From Alkalilacustris brevis (lineage in GTDB: Bacteria > Pseudomonadota > Alphaproteobacteria > Rhodobacterales > Rhodobacteraceae), in contig NZ_QNVJ01000009.1 of the NCBI RefSeq assembly GCF_003350345.1, forward strand, positions 51,091 to 115,090: a DNA stretch of 64,000 nt, given 5' to 3'. Below the pieces are notes generated by a model. The model did not search any database. It had not been told where the DNA came from and worked only from the letters and a program-made list of their open reading frames with translations. A program made the translations under genes and the position numbers. Of this stretch, positions 33,453 through 42,762 are shown one piece after another; the stretch's first letter is position 1, and each line of letters starts with the position of its first letter.

Positions 33453-33831
33453 TTTGGGAAGCGATGCTCGGGTATCGGCGGCCAATGGCATGGTGGAGGT
33501 GCCGGAAAGTCCGGACACTGGCCAGGCGGGCATCGTCCGGCACGCGGTTGCACAGGGGCTTCTGGATGTCGGGCAGCCATCTTTCGCGGCCAATCCGGAT
33601 GCGGGCTTTCCCGGGCGGTGGGGCAGTCTGACCGGATACCTGGGAAACGTGCGCCCCTCCAAAGCCGGCCGCGCGGCCAAGCCCGCCTCGGGCCGTCCAA
33701 TGTGAGGTAACGCACCTGTGCCATGGCTGGCGCCGCTTTCAGACCGGATCAGCCGCGCCGCCGACAACAGTTTGATTCACGGTCGGTGGTCTTGTGCCGC
33801 GACCAAAAAGCAGCAGTAACGGGAGGAAAAA
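33453..33831. other. 379-base gap without a recognisable gene
   Basis: A TTG-started 83-codon frame (33454-33705) exists, but its composition, Pro/Ala/Gly-rich with no family pattern, gives no support. A bulged hairpin GTGCCGGA-AAG-TCCGGACAC lies at 33499-33518. The last 20 bases carry CGGGAGGAAAA, the ribosome site of the next gene. It could be remnant coding sequence or a 5' leader. Confidence 0.4.
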
Positions 33832-34896
33832 ATGCTTGCAGCAATCCAGAACCGCGTCAGGGGAAGGCAGAGATGCCTGATCGCGGCAACAATCGTCGCA
33901 GCTGGCGCCGCAACATCGCTTGCGGCCACGTCGGCCCTGGCGGATGGGGTCGAGGAATTCTACAGCGGCAAGACGATTACGATCTATGTCGGTTTCGGAC
34001 CCGGCGGCGGTTATGATCTCTATGGCCGGCTGGCAGCCGATTTTCTTGGCGATCACATCCCGGGTAATCCCAACGTGATCGTCGAAAACATGCCCGGTGC
34101 AGGCGGCCGGATGGCCGCGCAGTATCTGTATTCTGTAGCGCCCCAGGACGGAACTGCCCTGAGTGTCATCGTTCAGTCGGTCGCAATGGATAGCGCGTTG
34201 GGAACGATTCCCGGTGACGTGGACGCATCGCAGTTCTCGGGCATTGGGCGGCTGACGGCCAACTACGAGCTGGGTCTGGCCTGGCACGAAGCCCCTGCAA
34301 AGACGTTCGAAGACGCCAAGAACGTCGACGTTCCGTTCGCTTCGACCGGGGCCGGTTCGGCGTCGCATTTCGTCCCGCGAATGCTCAACGACATCGAGGG
34401 AACACGGTTCCAGGTGATTGCGGGTTACGAGGGAACGGCAGCGGCGAGCATCGCGCTTGAACAGGGCGAGGTCGATGCGATGATGATCGGTATTGCCGGT
34501 CTTCGCGCTTCGCGCCCCTCCTGGATCGAGAACAACCTGTTTAACGTCCTCTGGCAGCTTTCCAACACACCGCACCCGGATTTCGCGGATGTGCCGGCAG
34601 TGGGGCAGCTGGGCGAGACCGAGGAAGAAAAGCAGATGTTGCGCCTGGTTGCCGGCGCTGCAGATGTGGGTCGGTCGCTGGTTGCGCCGCCCAACGTCCC
34701 GGAAGAGCGCATCGAAGCCCTGCGTCGCGCGTTCGATGCGATGGTCGCGGATCCTGAGTTCATCGCCACGGCGACAGAACGGAACCAGGAACTGGATACC
34801 ATCTCCGGCGAAGAACTTCAGGCGGTGATCGAAGGCCAGATGAATGTGTCCGGTGATGCGGTCGAAAGGGTCCGGTCCTATGTGACCGCGGACTGA
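33832..34896 (+). CDS. Tripartite tricarboxylate transporter receptor (Bug/TctC family), first
   Basis: A 354-residue periplasmic receptor with a signal peptide ending at ALA before DGVEEFYSGKTI. The Bug hallmark region is VGFGPGGGYDLYGRLAADFLGDHIPGNPNVIVENMPGAGGRMAAQYLYSVAPQDG (about residues 52-105). The VAGAADVGRSLVAPPNVPEERIEALRRAF segment is the usual C-terminal block. Bug receptors bind carboxylates such as citrate, phthalate or terephthalate through two water-bridged loops. It is paralogous to the gene at 35123 and shares the fused TctA-TctB permease at 37059. Confidence 0.92.
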   Translation: MLAAIQNRVRGRQRCLIAATIVAAGAATSLAATSALADGVEEFYSGKTITIYVGFGPGGGYDLYGRLAADFLGDHIPGNPNVIVENMPGAGGRMAAQYLYSVAPQDGTALSVIVQSVAMDSALGTIPGDVDASQFSGIGRLTANYELGLAWHEAPAKTFEDAKNVDVPFASTGAGSASHFVPRMLNDIEGTRFQVIAGYEGTAAASIALEQGEVDAMMIGIAGLRASRPSWIENNLFNVLWQLSNTPHPDFADVPAVGQLGETEEEKQMLRLVAGAADVGRSLVAPPNVPEERIEALRRAFDAMVADPEFIATATERNQELDTISGEELQAVIEGQMNVSGDAVERVRSYVTAD

Positions 34897-34910
34897 CACC
34901 ACGCGTAACG

Positions 34911-34941
34911 CTGCACGGCGTCCCTGCGGGCCGCCGTGCAG
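34911..34941 (+). terminator. Stem-loop between the two TTT receptor genes
   Basis: CTGCACGGCG pairs perfectly with CGCCGTGCAG, with an inner CCC-TGC-GGG stem after one mismatch. There is no U-tract. It probably stabilises the receptor mRNA or reduces read-through to the second receptor. Confidence 0.6.
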
Positions 34942-35122
34942 GCCCGGCAGGAGAAGGTTGCGACCCCAGTAGAGATTGCTCGGGGCAATGGCGAAACGTG
35001 TCCGGAGGAAGGGGCACGGCAACCGTCCCGCGCCCTGGTCATTTGCAAACGAGCTCGCTCGGCAAGCGAGGTCCGAACGGCCGGACGGTGCTGAATCAAC
35101 CACCATGGGAGGAGACCCGAAA

Positions 35123-36154
35123 ATGCAACAGAAGATACTGAAAGGCGCGACACTTGCTGCCGTGTTTGGCCTTGGCTGGAGCGCCGCCCCGGCACAGGCC
35201 GATGAGGCCGTCGCCGAGTTCTACAGCGGCAAATCGATCGAGATGATCATCGGATATTCTGCCGGCGGCGGGTATGACCAGTACGCGCGGCTGGTTGCGC
35301 GTCATCTCCCAAAACACCTTCCCGGGAATCCCGACATCATTCCGCGCAACATGCCCGGCGCGTCAAGCCGTCTTGCAGCCGAGTACGTCTATAACGTGGC
35401 GCCGCAGGATGGCACGGTTCTGGCCACCGCGGATCAGTCGCTTTCAGTGGCGCAGGCGATGGGTGACGCGAGCCTGACGCTGGACGCGAGCCAGTTCGGC
35501 TATGTCGGAAGCCCGGTGATGCAGAACAACGTGCTGATCACCTGGCATACCTCGGGTATCGAAACCGTCGAGGATGCCAAGGCCAATCCGGCTCCTATCG
35601 GCGCAACCGGCGGGTCGACGTCATCGCAGTACCCAACGCTGATGAACGAACTTATCGGCACGCAGTTCGACATCATTACCGGCTATCCCGGCGGGAATGA
35701 CATCAACTTTGCCATGGAAGCCGGCGAAGTCGATGGCCGCGGCAGCGTGAACTGGGCTTCGCTGGTGCCGCTGGGGTGGTACGAGGAGGGGCTGATCAAT
35801 GTGCTTGTCCAGATCGGCCTACAGCGTGAGCCCGACCTGCCCGACGTTCCGTTGCTGATGGAGCTTGCAGAATCTGACGAGGATGAACGGCTGCTGCGGC
35901 TTATCTCCTCGCCGACAACTGTCGGCAGGCCTGTCTTCACGACCCCGAACGTTCCCCCCGAGCGTCTCGAAGCCCTGCGGGCCGCCTTTGACGCTATGGT
36001 CGAAGACCCGGAGTTTCTGGAAGCGGCGGCTAACGAAGGGCTTGCCATCCAGCCGGTTTCGGGTGCCGAACTCCAGCAGATCGTCGATGACATCATCGCG
36101 ACACCGCCCGCGATCGCGGCGCGCCTGGGCGAACTCATCGGGGTCGCCGACTGA
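35123..36154 (+). CDS. Tripartite tricarboxylate transporter receptor (Bug/TctC family), second
   Basis: A 343-residue paralogue of the preceding receptor. The signal peptide ends in APAQA before DEAVAEFYSGKSI. The conserved GYSAGGGYDQYARLVARHLPKHLPGNPDIIPRNMPGASSRLAAEYVYNVAPQDG matches the first receptor in pattern but differs in ligand-loop residues, so the two may bind different carboxylates. GGGAGGAG lies eight bases before ATG 35123, deciding the start. The downstream class II aldolase begins 88 bases after its stop. Confidence 0.92.
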   Translation: MQQKILKGATLAAVFGLGWSAAPAQADEAVAEFYSGKSIEMIIGYSAGGGYDQYARLVARHLPKHLPGNPDIIPRNMPGASSRLAAEYVYNVAPQDGTVLATADQSLSVAQAMGDASLTLDASQFGYVGSPVMQNNVLITWHTSGIETVEDAKANPAPIGATGGSTSSQYPTLMNELIGTQFDIITGYPGGNDINFAMEAGEVDGRGSVNWASLVPLGWYEEGLINVLVQIGLQREPDLPDVPLLMELAESDEDERLLRLISSPTTVGRPVFTTPNVPPERLEALRAAFDAMVEDPEFLEAAANEGLAIQPVSGAELQQIVDDIIATPPAIAARLGELIGVAD

Positions 36155-36242
36155 CGACGGCTTCCAAGGACCAGAAAGCAAAAAACCAATCGGGCGCCGC
36201 GGCTTGCGTGGCGCCCCAACCAGACAGAACGGAGAAGCCAGG

Positions 36243-36986
36243 ATGTGCGCCACAAAGAATCCGCCCGTTGACGAGCTTGGGGCCTACGCGCAACACATTG
36301 CCGCCGCGACCCGAATGCTTGTGATGGAGGAAATCCTCGACTACAGCGGCCACGTCGCGGCACGCCTGCCGGGTGGCGACACTTTCATGGTCCAGAATGC
36401 AACGGATTCGCGCGCAGAGCTTGACCCCGATCGCCTGCTGGTGATCGACCTTGATGGAAAGGTCGTGCGCGGCGACACACAGCCCCCCCTCGAAACGGTG
36501 CTGCATAGTGAAATCTTCCGCGCCCGGCCAGATGTTCAGGCGGTGCTGCACTGCCATCTGGAACTCGCGATCGCTTTCACCCTGATGAAAGACGTCGAAC
36601 TCAAGCCGATGCGCGCGCGCGCGGTGCGCTGGAAGAGCGGCGTCCCGACCCACCCCGATCCCAGACTCATTCGCCGGCATGAACAGGGTGTCGCGCTCGC
36701 CGAGACACTGGGGCCGCATAATGCCGCGCTGATACGCTCGCATGGCATGGTTCTTGTCGCGGAATCGGTGCCTGCCCTGTTCATCGACGCGCTGCACTTC
36801 AAGGCAAATGCCCGGGCACTGATGACAGTGTTGCAGGCCGGAAAGGAACCCGTGCCGATGAACGAAGAGGAAATCGCGATGATCGACAGTCCGCGTGAAT
36901 TTCACGTGGCGAAGCTGTGGAATTTCTACATACGCAAGGGAAAGTCTGCGGGTATCATCCCCGAAGACTGGAGCACCGGCATCTGA
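36243..36986 (+). CDS. Class II aldolase/adducin family protein (second of two)
   Basis: A 247-residue zinc enzyme. H103 and H105 are in VLHCHLELA, H167 is in IRSHGMVLV and E84 is in PPLETVLHSE. It differs from the first aldolase in spacing and surrounding sequence, so it is not a recent duplicate, and the two probably act on different intermediates. The ATG at 36243 follows CGGAGAAGCCAGG. It lies between the second receptor and the permease, so the enzyme is co-expressed with uptake. Confidence 0.88.
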   Translation: MCATKNPPVDELGAYAQHIAAATRMLVMEEILDYSGHVAARLPGGDTFMVQNATDSRAELDPDRLLVIDLDGKVVRGDTQPPLETVLHSEIFRARPDVQAVLHCHLELAIAFTLMKDVELKPMRARAVRWKSGVPTHPDPRLIRRHEQGVALAETLGPHNAALIRSHGMVLVAESVPALFIDALHFKANARALMTVLQAGKEPVPMNEEEIAMIDSPREFHVAKLWNFYIRKGKSAGIIPEDWSTGI

Positions 36987-37058
36987 GCGACCCGGCCGGA
37001 AAGAGCGGCACACCTGCCCTTGACAGAGGCCATGACCTGAAAACGGGGACGGAACGGA

Positions 37059-39107
37059 ATGGACGCAAGCATACTTGGCGCAGCTGGCGAGGCGTTCTCG
37101 CTTCTCCTGGACCCGTTTCGCCTGATGATGCTCGGGGCGGGCGTGCTGATGGGGTTGTTCCTGGGCCTTGTGCCGGGTATCGGCGGGCTCGCGGGGATGG
37201 CGCTCCTGTTGCCGTTCACGTTCACCATGGACCCGTACACGGCGTTCGCGATGCTGCTCGGCATGGCCGCTGTCGTGGGCACGAGCGACACCATCCCTGC
37301 CGTCATGTTCGGTGTGCCCGGAACCGCCGGGGCGCAAGCAACCATCATGGACGGCAACCCGATGGCCAAGCGGGGCGAGGCGGGCCGGGCCCTGAGCGCG
37401 GCCTTCACCGCATCGCTCATCGGTGGGCTGGTCGGGGCGCTGATCCTGGCGCTTACGATCCCCATCCTGCGGCCATTGATGCTGCATATCGGTTCGCCCG
37501 AGTTGCTGGCTTTCTCGGTTCTGGGCATCACGATGGTTGCGGTCCTGTCGGGAAGCGCCCCGATGCGGGGCATCGTGGCCGCGGGCCTTGGCGTCATGCT
37601 GTCCATGATCGGGGCAGACCCGCAGACCGGAACCCTGCGCTGGACGATGGGAACCTTCTATCTGTGGGATGGCTTGCCGATCGTGCCGATGGTGCTCGGG
37701 CTTTTCGCCCTTCCCGAACTTGCCGACCTGGCTATCCGGCGCCGCTCCATCGCCGGCGACAGCAATATCGACACGCGTTCGGGAATGTGGACCGGCTTCA
37801 AGGATGTCATCGCCAACAAGTGGCTGACCGTGCGCTGCGGCGCCCTCGGTGCCGGGCTGGGCGCCATTCCCGGTATGGGCTCGGCAGTGGTTGACTGGAT
37901 CGCCTATGGCCATGCCCTGCAATCGGTCAAGGGTGCCGGCAAGACCTTCGGGAAAGGCGACGTGCGTGGGGTGATCGCTCCGGAATCGGCCAACAATTCC
38001 ATTACCGCCGGCGCATTGGTACCAACGATCGCCTTCGGGGTGCCCGGTTCCGCGGCGATGGCAATCCTGCTCAGTGTGTTTCTGATCCACGGGCTCGTTC
38101 CGGGGCCGGAGATGCTCAACGACAATCTCAGCGTGACCTACACGATGGTCTGGTCGATCGCGATTGCCAACATCCTGGGCGCGGGCATCTGCTTTCTGTT
38201 CAGCGGGCAACTCGCCAAGATTGCGATCCTGCGATACACGCTGATCCTGCCTGCAGTGCTGACCTTCGTCTATATCGGCGCCTTTCAGGCATCGCGCAAC
38301 TGGGGCGATCTCTATGCGCTTCTGGCCTTTGGCGTCCTGGGTTGGACGATGAAGCAACTGCGCTGGCCGCGTCCCCCGCTCATACTTGGCTTCGTGCTGG
38401 GGGCGCTGATCGAGCGATATCTCTTCATCTCGGTTACGCGTTACGGCCTGGACTGGCTGGCGCGCCCCATGGTGATGATCCTGCTGTTTGCCGGGTTCCT
38501 CGTGCTTGCCGGTCCAGTGCTGCGCCACCTTCGCGACCACGGATGGTTCCACGGGATTGCGCGAAAGATCGGGATGCCCCGCTTCAGGGCCCGCGATCTG
38601 TTCTATGTCCTGGTCTTCGGTCTCATCGCGTACATGATGAGCATTGCGGCGGGCTGGTCTTGGGGGGCCCGTGTCGGGCCGCTGACGGTGGGGTGGGTTA
38701 CGTTGACCGTTTGCGCCCTCAGCTTTGCCAACCAGACCTTGACGCGTGGATTCTCTGAGACACAAAGCAAGGACGGGGAACTGCCGGCCGAACTGCACAT
38801 GGACACGACCACCGATTACAGCGACTTGCCGCTTGGTGTCGTGCTGCAGCGGGCGCTTGCCTTCATAGGCTATCTTTTCGGCTTCATGGCGTCGATGGCA
38901 GTGATCGGCTTGATCCCGACGGTTCCGTTGTTCATCGCCGTCTTCATGTGGTTCGAGGGGCGGGAAAACTGGAAGCTGATTCTCGGGCAGGCGCTCGTGC
39001 TCACCGTTGCGGTCTATGTCGTGTTCGACCGGCTTCTGGGCATCCCCTGGCCACGGACCCTTCTGGGACAATGGTTTCCGCACTTGTCGTTCCTGCCGTC
39101 GGTCTGA
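37059..39107 (+). CDS. Fused TctA-TctB tripartite tricarboxylate transporter permease
   Basis: A 682-residue polytopic protein. Residues 1-500 are a complete TctA domain: GLVPGIGGLAGMALLLPFTF and GAIPGMGSAVVDWIAYGHA are the two family repeats, with VPGTAGAQATIMDGNPMAK and ESANNSITAGALVPTIAFGVPG as the ligand loops. Residues 520-680 carry about four further helices (RARDLFYVLVFGLIAYMMS to WFPHLSFLPSV) that match the small TctB subunit. No separate tctB is present, so the fusion replaces it. With the two Bug receptors upstream it forms a complete Na+- or H+-driven importer. Confidence 0.92.
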   Translation: MDASILGAAGEAFSLLLDPFRLMMLGAGVLMGLFLGLVPGIGGLAGMALLLPFTFTMDPYTAFAMLLGMAAVVGTSDTIPAVMFGVPGTAGAQATIMDGNPMAKRGEAGRALSAAFTASLIGGLVGALILALTIPILRPLMLHIGSPELLAFSVLGITMVAVLSGSAPMRGIVAAGLGVMLSMIGADPQTGTLRWTMGTFYLWDGLPIVPMVLGLFALPELADLAIRRRSIAGDSNIDTRSGMWTGFKDVIANKWLTVRCGALGAGLGAIPGMGSAVVDWIAYGHALQSVKGAGKTFGKGDVRGVIAPESANNSITAGALVPTIAFGVPGSAAMAILLSVFLIHGLVPGPEMLNDNLSVTYTMVWSIAIANILGAGICFLFSGQLAKIAILRYTLILPAVLTFVYIGAFQASRNWGDLYALLAFGVLGWTMKQLRWPRPPLILGFVLGALIERYLFISVTRYGLDWLARPMVMILLFAGFLVLAGPVLRHLRDHGWFHGIARKIGMPRFRARDLFYVLVFGLIAYMMSIAAGWSWGARVGPLTVGWVTLTVCALSFANQTLTRGFSETQSKDGELPAELHMDTTTDYSDLPLGVVLQRALAFIGYLFGFMASMAVIGLIPTVPLFIAVFMWFEGRENWKLILGQALVLTVAVYVVFDRLLGIPWPRTLLGQWFPHLSFLPSV

Positions 39108-39618
39108 ACGGCGCTGCCGGACAGCTCGGACGGTCGCGCCCCCGTCTTGCAAACGCCAAGCGGCCTGACTGAATCCGACAGACGGCAACTCGTCCTAATG
39201 CGTGCGGCGTTTGACTGGATTTGGCCAGAGGACATACGGCCCGGGCGGGATGAAGCCGATCAAGCGCAACATGCCTTGGCACCTACCAATCGGGATCATC
39301 ATTTGATTTCTGACTTCCCTTCAGTGGTCGTGTCTCAGTGTGCAATCAGATGACGGCTCCGGGCCGGGGCAGGGTATGGCACGATCGGGTGCACTTGCGT
39401 CCATTGCAGCCTCAACGCCCTGCATATGGCCGCCGAAGCGACCGGGGCAGAAGTGAACGTCAGCGCAGCGCCGGATCCGGCATCGGAGGAGAGGCCGCAC
39501 CGATGGCCGGAAGATCAATCGCGGGGCAGTGTTGTCGCCCGTCCGACTCGGACAGAGGCGAACCGTCGGACGCCCGCCCGCCCGTCAAAACTCTACAGTG
39601 TTGTCTTTATAGGATTTT
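39108..39618. other. 511-base gap at the right end of the island, no recognisable gene
   Basis: Short frames occur on both strands but none has a family pattern; one reaching 39656 merely reads through the tRNA. I found no terminator with a U-tract, no integrase fragment and no copy of the tRNA-Asn 3' end. The region directly abuts the tRNA 3' end, where integrative elements usually insert. Confidence 0.5.
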
Positions 39619-39693
39619 TGGCTCCGGCGGTAGGATTCGAACCTACGACCAATTGATTAACAGTCAACTGCTCTACCACTGAGCTACGCCGGA
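39619..39693 (-). tRNA. tRNA-Asn (anticodon GTT)
   Basis: The acceptor stem TCCGGCG pairs with CGCCGGA, followed by GCCA with encoded CCA. The D-arm is GCTC/GAGC, the anticodon loop CTGTTAA gives GTT, and the T-loop is TTCGAAT. It is 75 bases long. Its 3' end faces the catabolic island. Confidence 0.97.
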
Positions 39694-39777
39694 ACACGGG
39701 GCTGCAATAGCAAGGCTTTTCCGGGGCGTCCAGACCATTTGCGCAGAAATCTTCGGCCTGCGCGGCGATTGCCCGCC

Positions 39778-40680
39778 TCAGGCGGGCGGGGTGCGGAAGC
39801 GGGTGTCGGGGCCGGGCGGGCCCAGCGGTTGGGCCAGGCCGCGCGCTGTCAGGTCGAGCAGATGCGCCAGCACGTTGCGTCGGGCCGCGCGCAGCAGCTT
39901 CGGCGAAACATCGCGGTAGATCCCGGCGGCGATCTCGCCGATGCCGCGTGGCTCGGGGCCGAGGGCGGCGAGGATCTGTGCCTCGCGGCTGCGGCGGTGC
40001 GCGGCCAGCTCCGCGATACGCGCGGCCGGGGCGTCGATCGGGTCGCCATGCGCCGAAAACATCCGCCGGGCGCCCAGCCTGGCCAGCTTTTCCAGCGAGC
40101 GCATGTAGGCGCCCATGTCGCCATCGGGCGGCGAGACCAGCGACGAGGCCCAGCCCATCACGTGATCGCCGGTAAACACCAGGTCACCCCATTGAAAACA
40201 CATGTGGTTGCCCATATGGCCCGGCGTCCAGCGGGCGCGCAGCTGCCAGGTCTCGGCGGCGACCGTTTCGCCATCGGCCAGGCAGCGGTCGGGGCGGAAA
40301 TCTGCGTCCACTCCTTCGCCGCCGCCGATTTCGCCCGCGCGCGCCAGGGCCTCCATCGCCGGGCTGCGGCCCGCATCGGCCGCCCCGAAGGCCAGCACCG
40401 GCGCGCCCCAGCGTGCGCCCAGCACGTCCGCCAGCGGTGAATGATCGCGATGCGCATGGGTGACGAAGATCTGCGCGATGCGCTCGCCCGGCGCCAGCGC
40501 GGCCTCCAGCGCGGCGAGGTGTTCGGGCAGGTCGGGGCCGGGGTCGATCAGCGCCACCGCGCCATGCCCCAGAATGTAGCTGTTGGTGCCGTGCAGCGTC
40601 ATGGGCGAGGGGTTGGGCGCCAGCACCATGCGCAGCCCCGCTGCGGGCCGCTGCACTTGCCCCGGCTCAGGCGCGATCAT
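39778..40680 (-). CDS. MBL-fold metallo-hydrolase (LACTB2-like)
   Basis: A 300-residue beta-lactamase-fold protein. The HxHxDH motif is H75-H77-D79-H80 in VTHAHRDHSP. The third His lies in WTPGHMGNHM and the bridging Asp in VFTGDHVMGW. The C-terminal winged segment (REAQILAALGPEPRGIGEIAAGIY) is typical of LACTB2-type members, which act as endoribonucleases in animals; the bacterial role is unclear. The ATG at 40680 lies inside the 3' end of the upstream sulfotransferase-like gene (14-base overlap), so the two are coupled. Confidence 0.88.
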   Translation of the reverse strand: MIAPEPGQVQRPAAGLRMVLAPNPSPMTLHGTNSYILGHGAVALIDPGPDLPEHLAALEAALAPGERIAQIFVTHAHRDHSPLADVLGARWGAPVLAFGAADAGRSPAMEALARAGEIGGGEGVDADFRPDRCLADGETVAAETWQLRARWTPGHMGNHMCFQWGDLVFTGDHVMGWASSLVSPPDGDMGAYMRSLEKLARLGARRMFSAHGDPIDAPAARIAELAAHRRSREAQILAALGPEPRGIGEIAAGIYRDVSPKLLRAARRNVLAHLLDLTARGLAQPLGPPGPDTRFRTPPA

Positions 40681-41272
40681 TGTCGAGCGACTCGTAAAGC
40701 GCGAAATCCTCGGCCGCGAAGCGCCGCAGCGCGGCTTCGGTCTCGGGGGAAATCTCGAGGCTGCCGGAGGGCGAGACATTCAGCTTGGGCAGCGTGATTT
40801 CGCATCCCAGCCGGTCTTCGAGGAAATGGATGAGCACGCCGATATTCTCGTAGCGAAACAGCCGGTCCACCGCCAGCCCGTCGGGGCCGTTCAGAAACCG
40901 CGCCTGCGCGCCGACATCGGCATGCGGCGGGCGGGGGCTGGCCATGTAGTCGCGCACAAACTGGTCGAAGCTGAGCTTTGCTGTGCTGTTGGGCTGATCG
41001 AGGATCTCCTCGCGCCGGCGGTAGCGATACCAGCTTCCCAGCCAGTCCAGCGGCTCGCGCATCATTGCGACCACTGTGAAATCGTCCCCCCCCGAAGCCG
41101 CCTTCAGGTAAGGCCCGATGAAGCGGCGGAATCGGTAAGCCGGCGTGTGCTTGAGCACTGGCGGGCGTTGCACGACCATGCTGGCCAGAGGCTCCAGCGC
41201 GGCCTCGATGGCGGTCGATCCGGTCTTGGGGGTGGCCAGAATGGCGAGTCGGTGCTCCCAGAAAACAAGCAT
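40667..41272 (-). CDS. Sulfotransferase-like protein
   Basis: A 201-residue protein with a 5'-phosphosulfate-binding-loop-like TPKTGSTA at residues 14-21 and the second PAPS contact region MMREPLDWLGSWYRYRRR (about 89-106). A Lys in the first loop and an Arg-Glu-Pro in the second are the usual contacts. The acceptor is unknown. The gene is oriented away from recA with a 191-base gap that holds the recA promoter and SOS box. It overlaps the downstream MBL-fold gene. Confidence 0.8.
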   Translation of the reverse strand: MLVFWEHRLAILATPKTGSTAIEAALEPLASMVVQRPPVLKHTPAYRFRRFIGPYLKAASGGDDFTVVAMMREPLDWLGSWYRYRRREEILDQPNSTAKLSFDQFVRDYMASPRPPHADVGAQARFLNGPDGLAVDRLFRYENIGVLIHFLEDRLGCEITLPKLNVSPSGSLEISPETEAALRRFAAEDFALYESLDNDRA

Positions 41273-41364
41273 TATCGCGGGAAATCCTTTTTCGTTCTTC
41301 AGCTTGGAGCCGTAAACTAAACCTTAACCATTCCGGGAAAAAGCTGAATTTCTGAAAAATGCAG

Positions 41365-41393
41365 TTGAAATGTTCTCGTTTTGATCGCATAAG
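41365..41393 (+). promoter_or_regulatory. recA promoter
   Basis: TTGAAA, a 17-base spacer and CATAAG. The expected start point near 41400 falls on the SOS box. The leader is about 64 bases. Confidence 0.65.
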
Positions 41394-41398
41394 GCATG

Positions 41399-41413
41399 GA
41401 ACAAGGCGCGAAC
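41399..41413. promoter_or_regulatory. LexA (SOS) box at recA
   Basis: GAAC-AAGGCGC-GAAC is the exact reverse-complement form of the alphaproteobacterial GTTC-N7-GTTC operator. It lies over the transcription start region, where LexA binding would block recA transcription until DNA damage. Confidence 0.85.
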
Positions 41414-41463
41414 AAACCCACGATTGCTGCCCGTCGCCGAACATGGAATAAGGGATCGAACTC

Positions 41464-42537
<1,074 letters not shown>

Positions 42538-42558
42538 GCCACGCCACGCCACGACACG

Positions 42559-42583
42559 CCGCGAACCGCGCGCGCGGTCGCGG
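42559..42583 (+). terminator. Hairpin after recA
   Basis: CCGCGA pairs with TCGCGG, and after a bulged A an inner CCGCG/CGCGG stem continues. It lies 21 bases after the recA stop and has no U-tract. Confidence 0.5.
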
Positions 42584-42762
42584 ATATCTGCGCAAGGCTG
42601 ATCACATGGCGCGGGCCTGACAGGGTGTTGCACCCGCCTTGGCGGGCCGCGTCGAACAGCCGGGCAGGGCGGTCGCGGCCTTGACGCTGTGGACAGGACT
42701 GCGACGCGCGGCTAAAGGGGGGCAAAGCCCGTTAATGGTGCCCTCCGAGCCGAAGGACCGTG

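Noticed and set aside
33454..33705. TTG-started 83-codon frame after the first aldolase
   Set aside because: No ribosome site, no recognised family and composition typical of non-coding GC-rich DNA.
33739..35106. A 455-codon minus-strand frame opposite the first TTT receptor
   Set aside because: It has no family pattern and is fully explained by the receptor gene on the other strand.
36135..39188. A 1017-codon minus-strand frame opposite the TctA-TctB and aldolase genes
   Set aside because: Gln/His/Arg/Asp-rich shadow of strongly coding plus-strand genes with recognisable domains. Long antisense frames are common in high-GC DNA.
39426..39656. Plus-strand frame ending in PAVGFEPTTN
   Set aside because: The ending is the reverse strand of tRNA-Asn translated; there is no other support.
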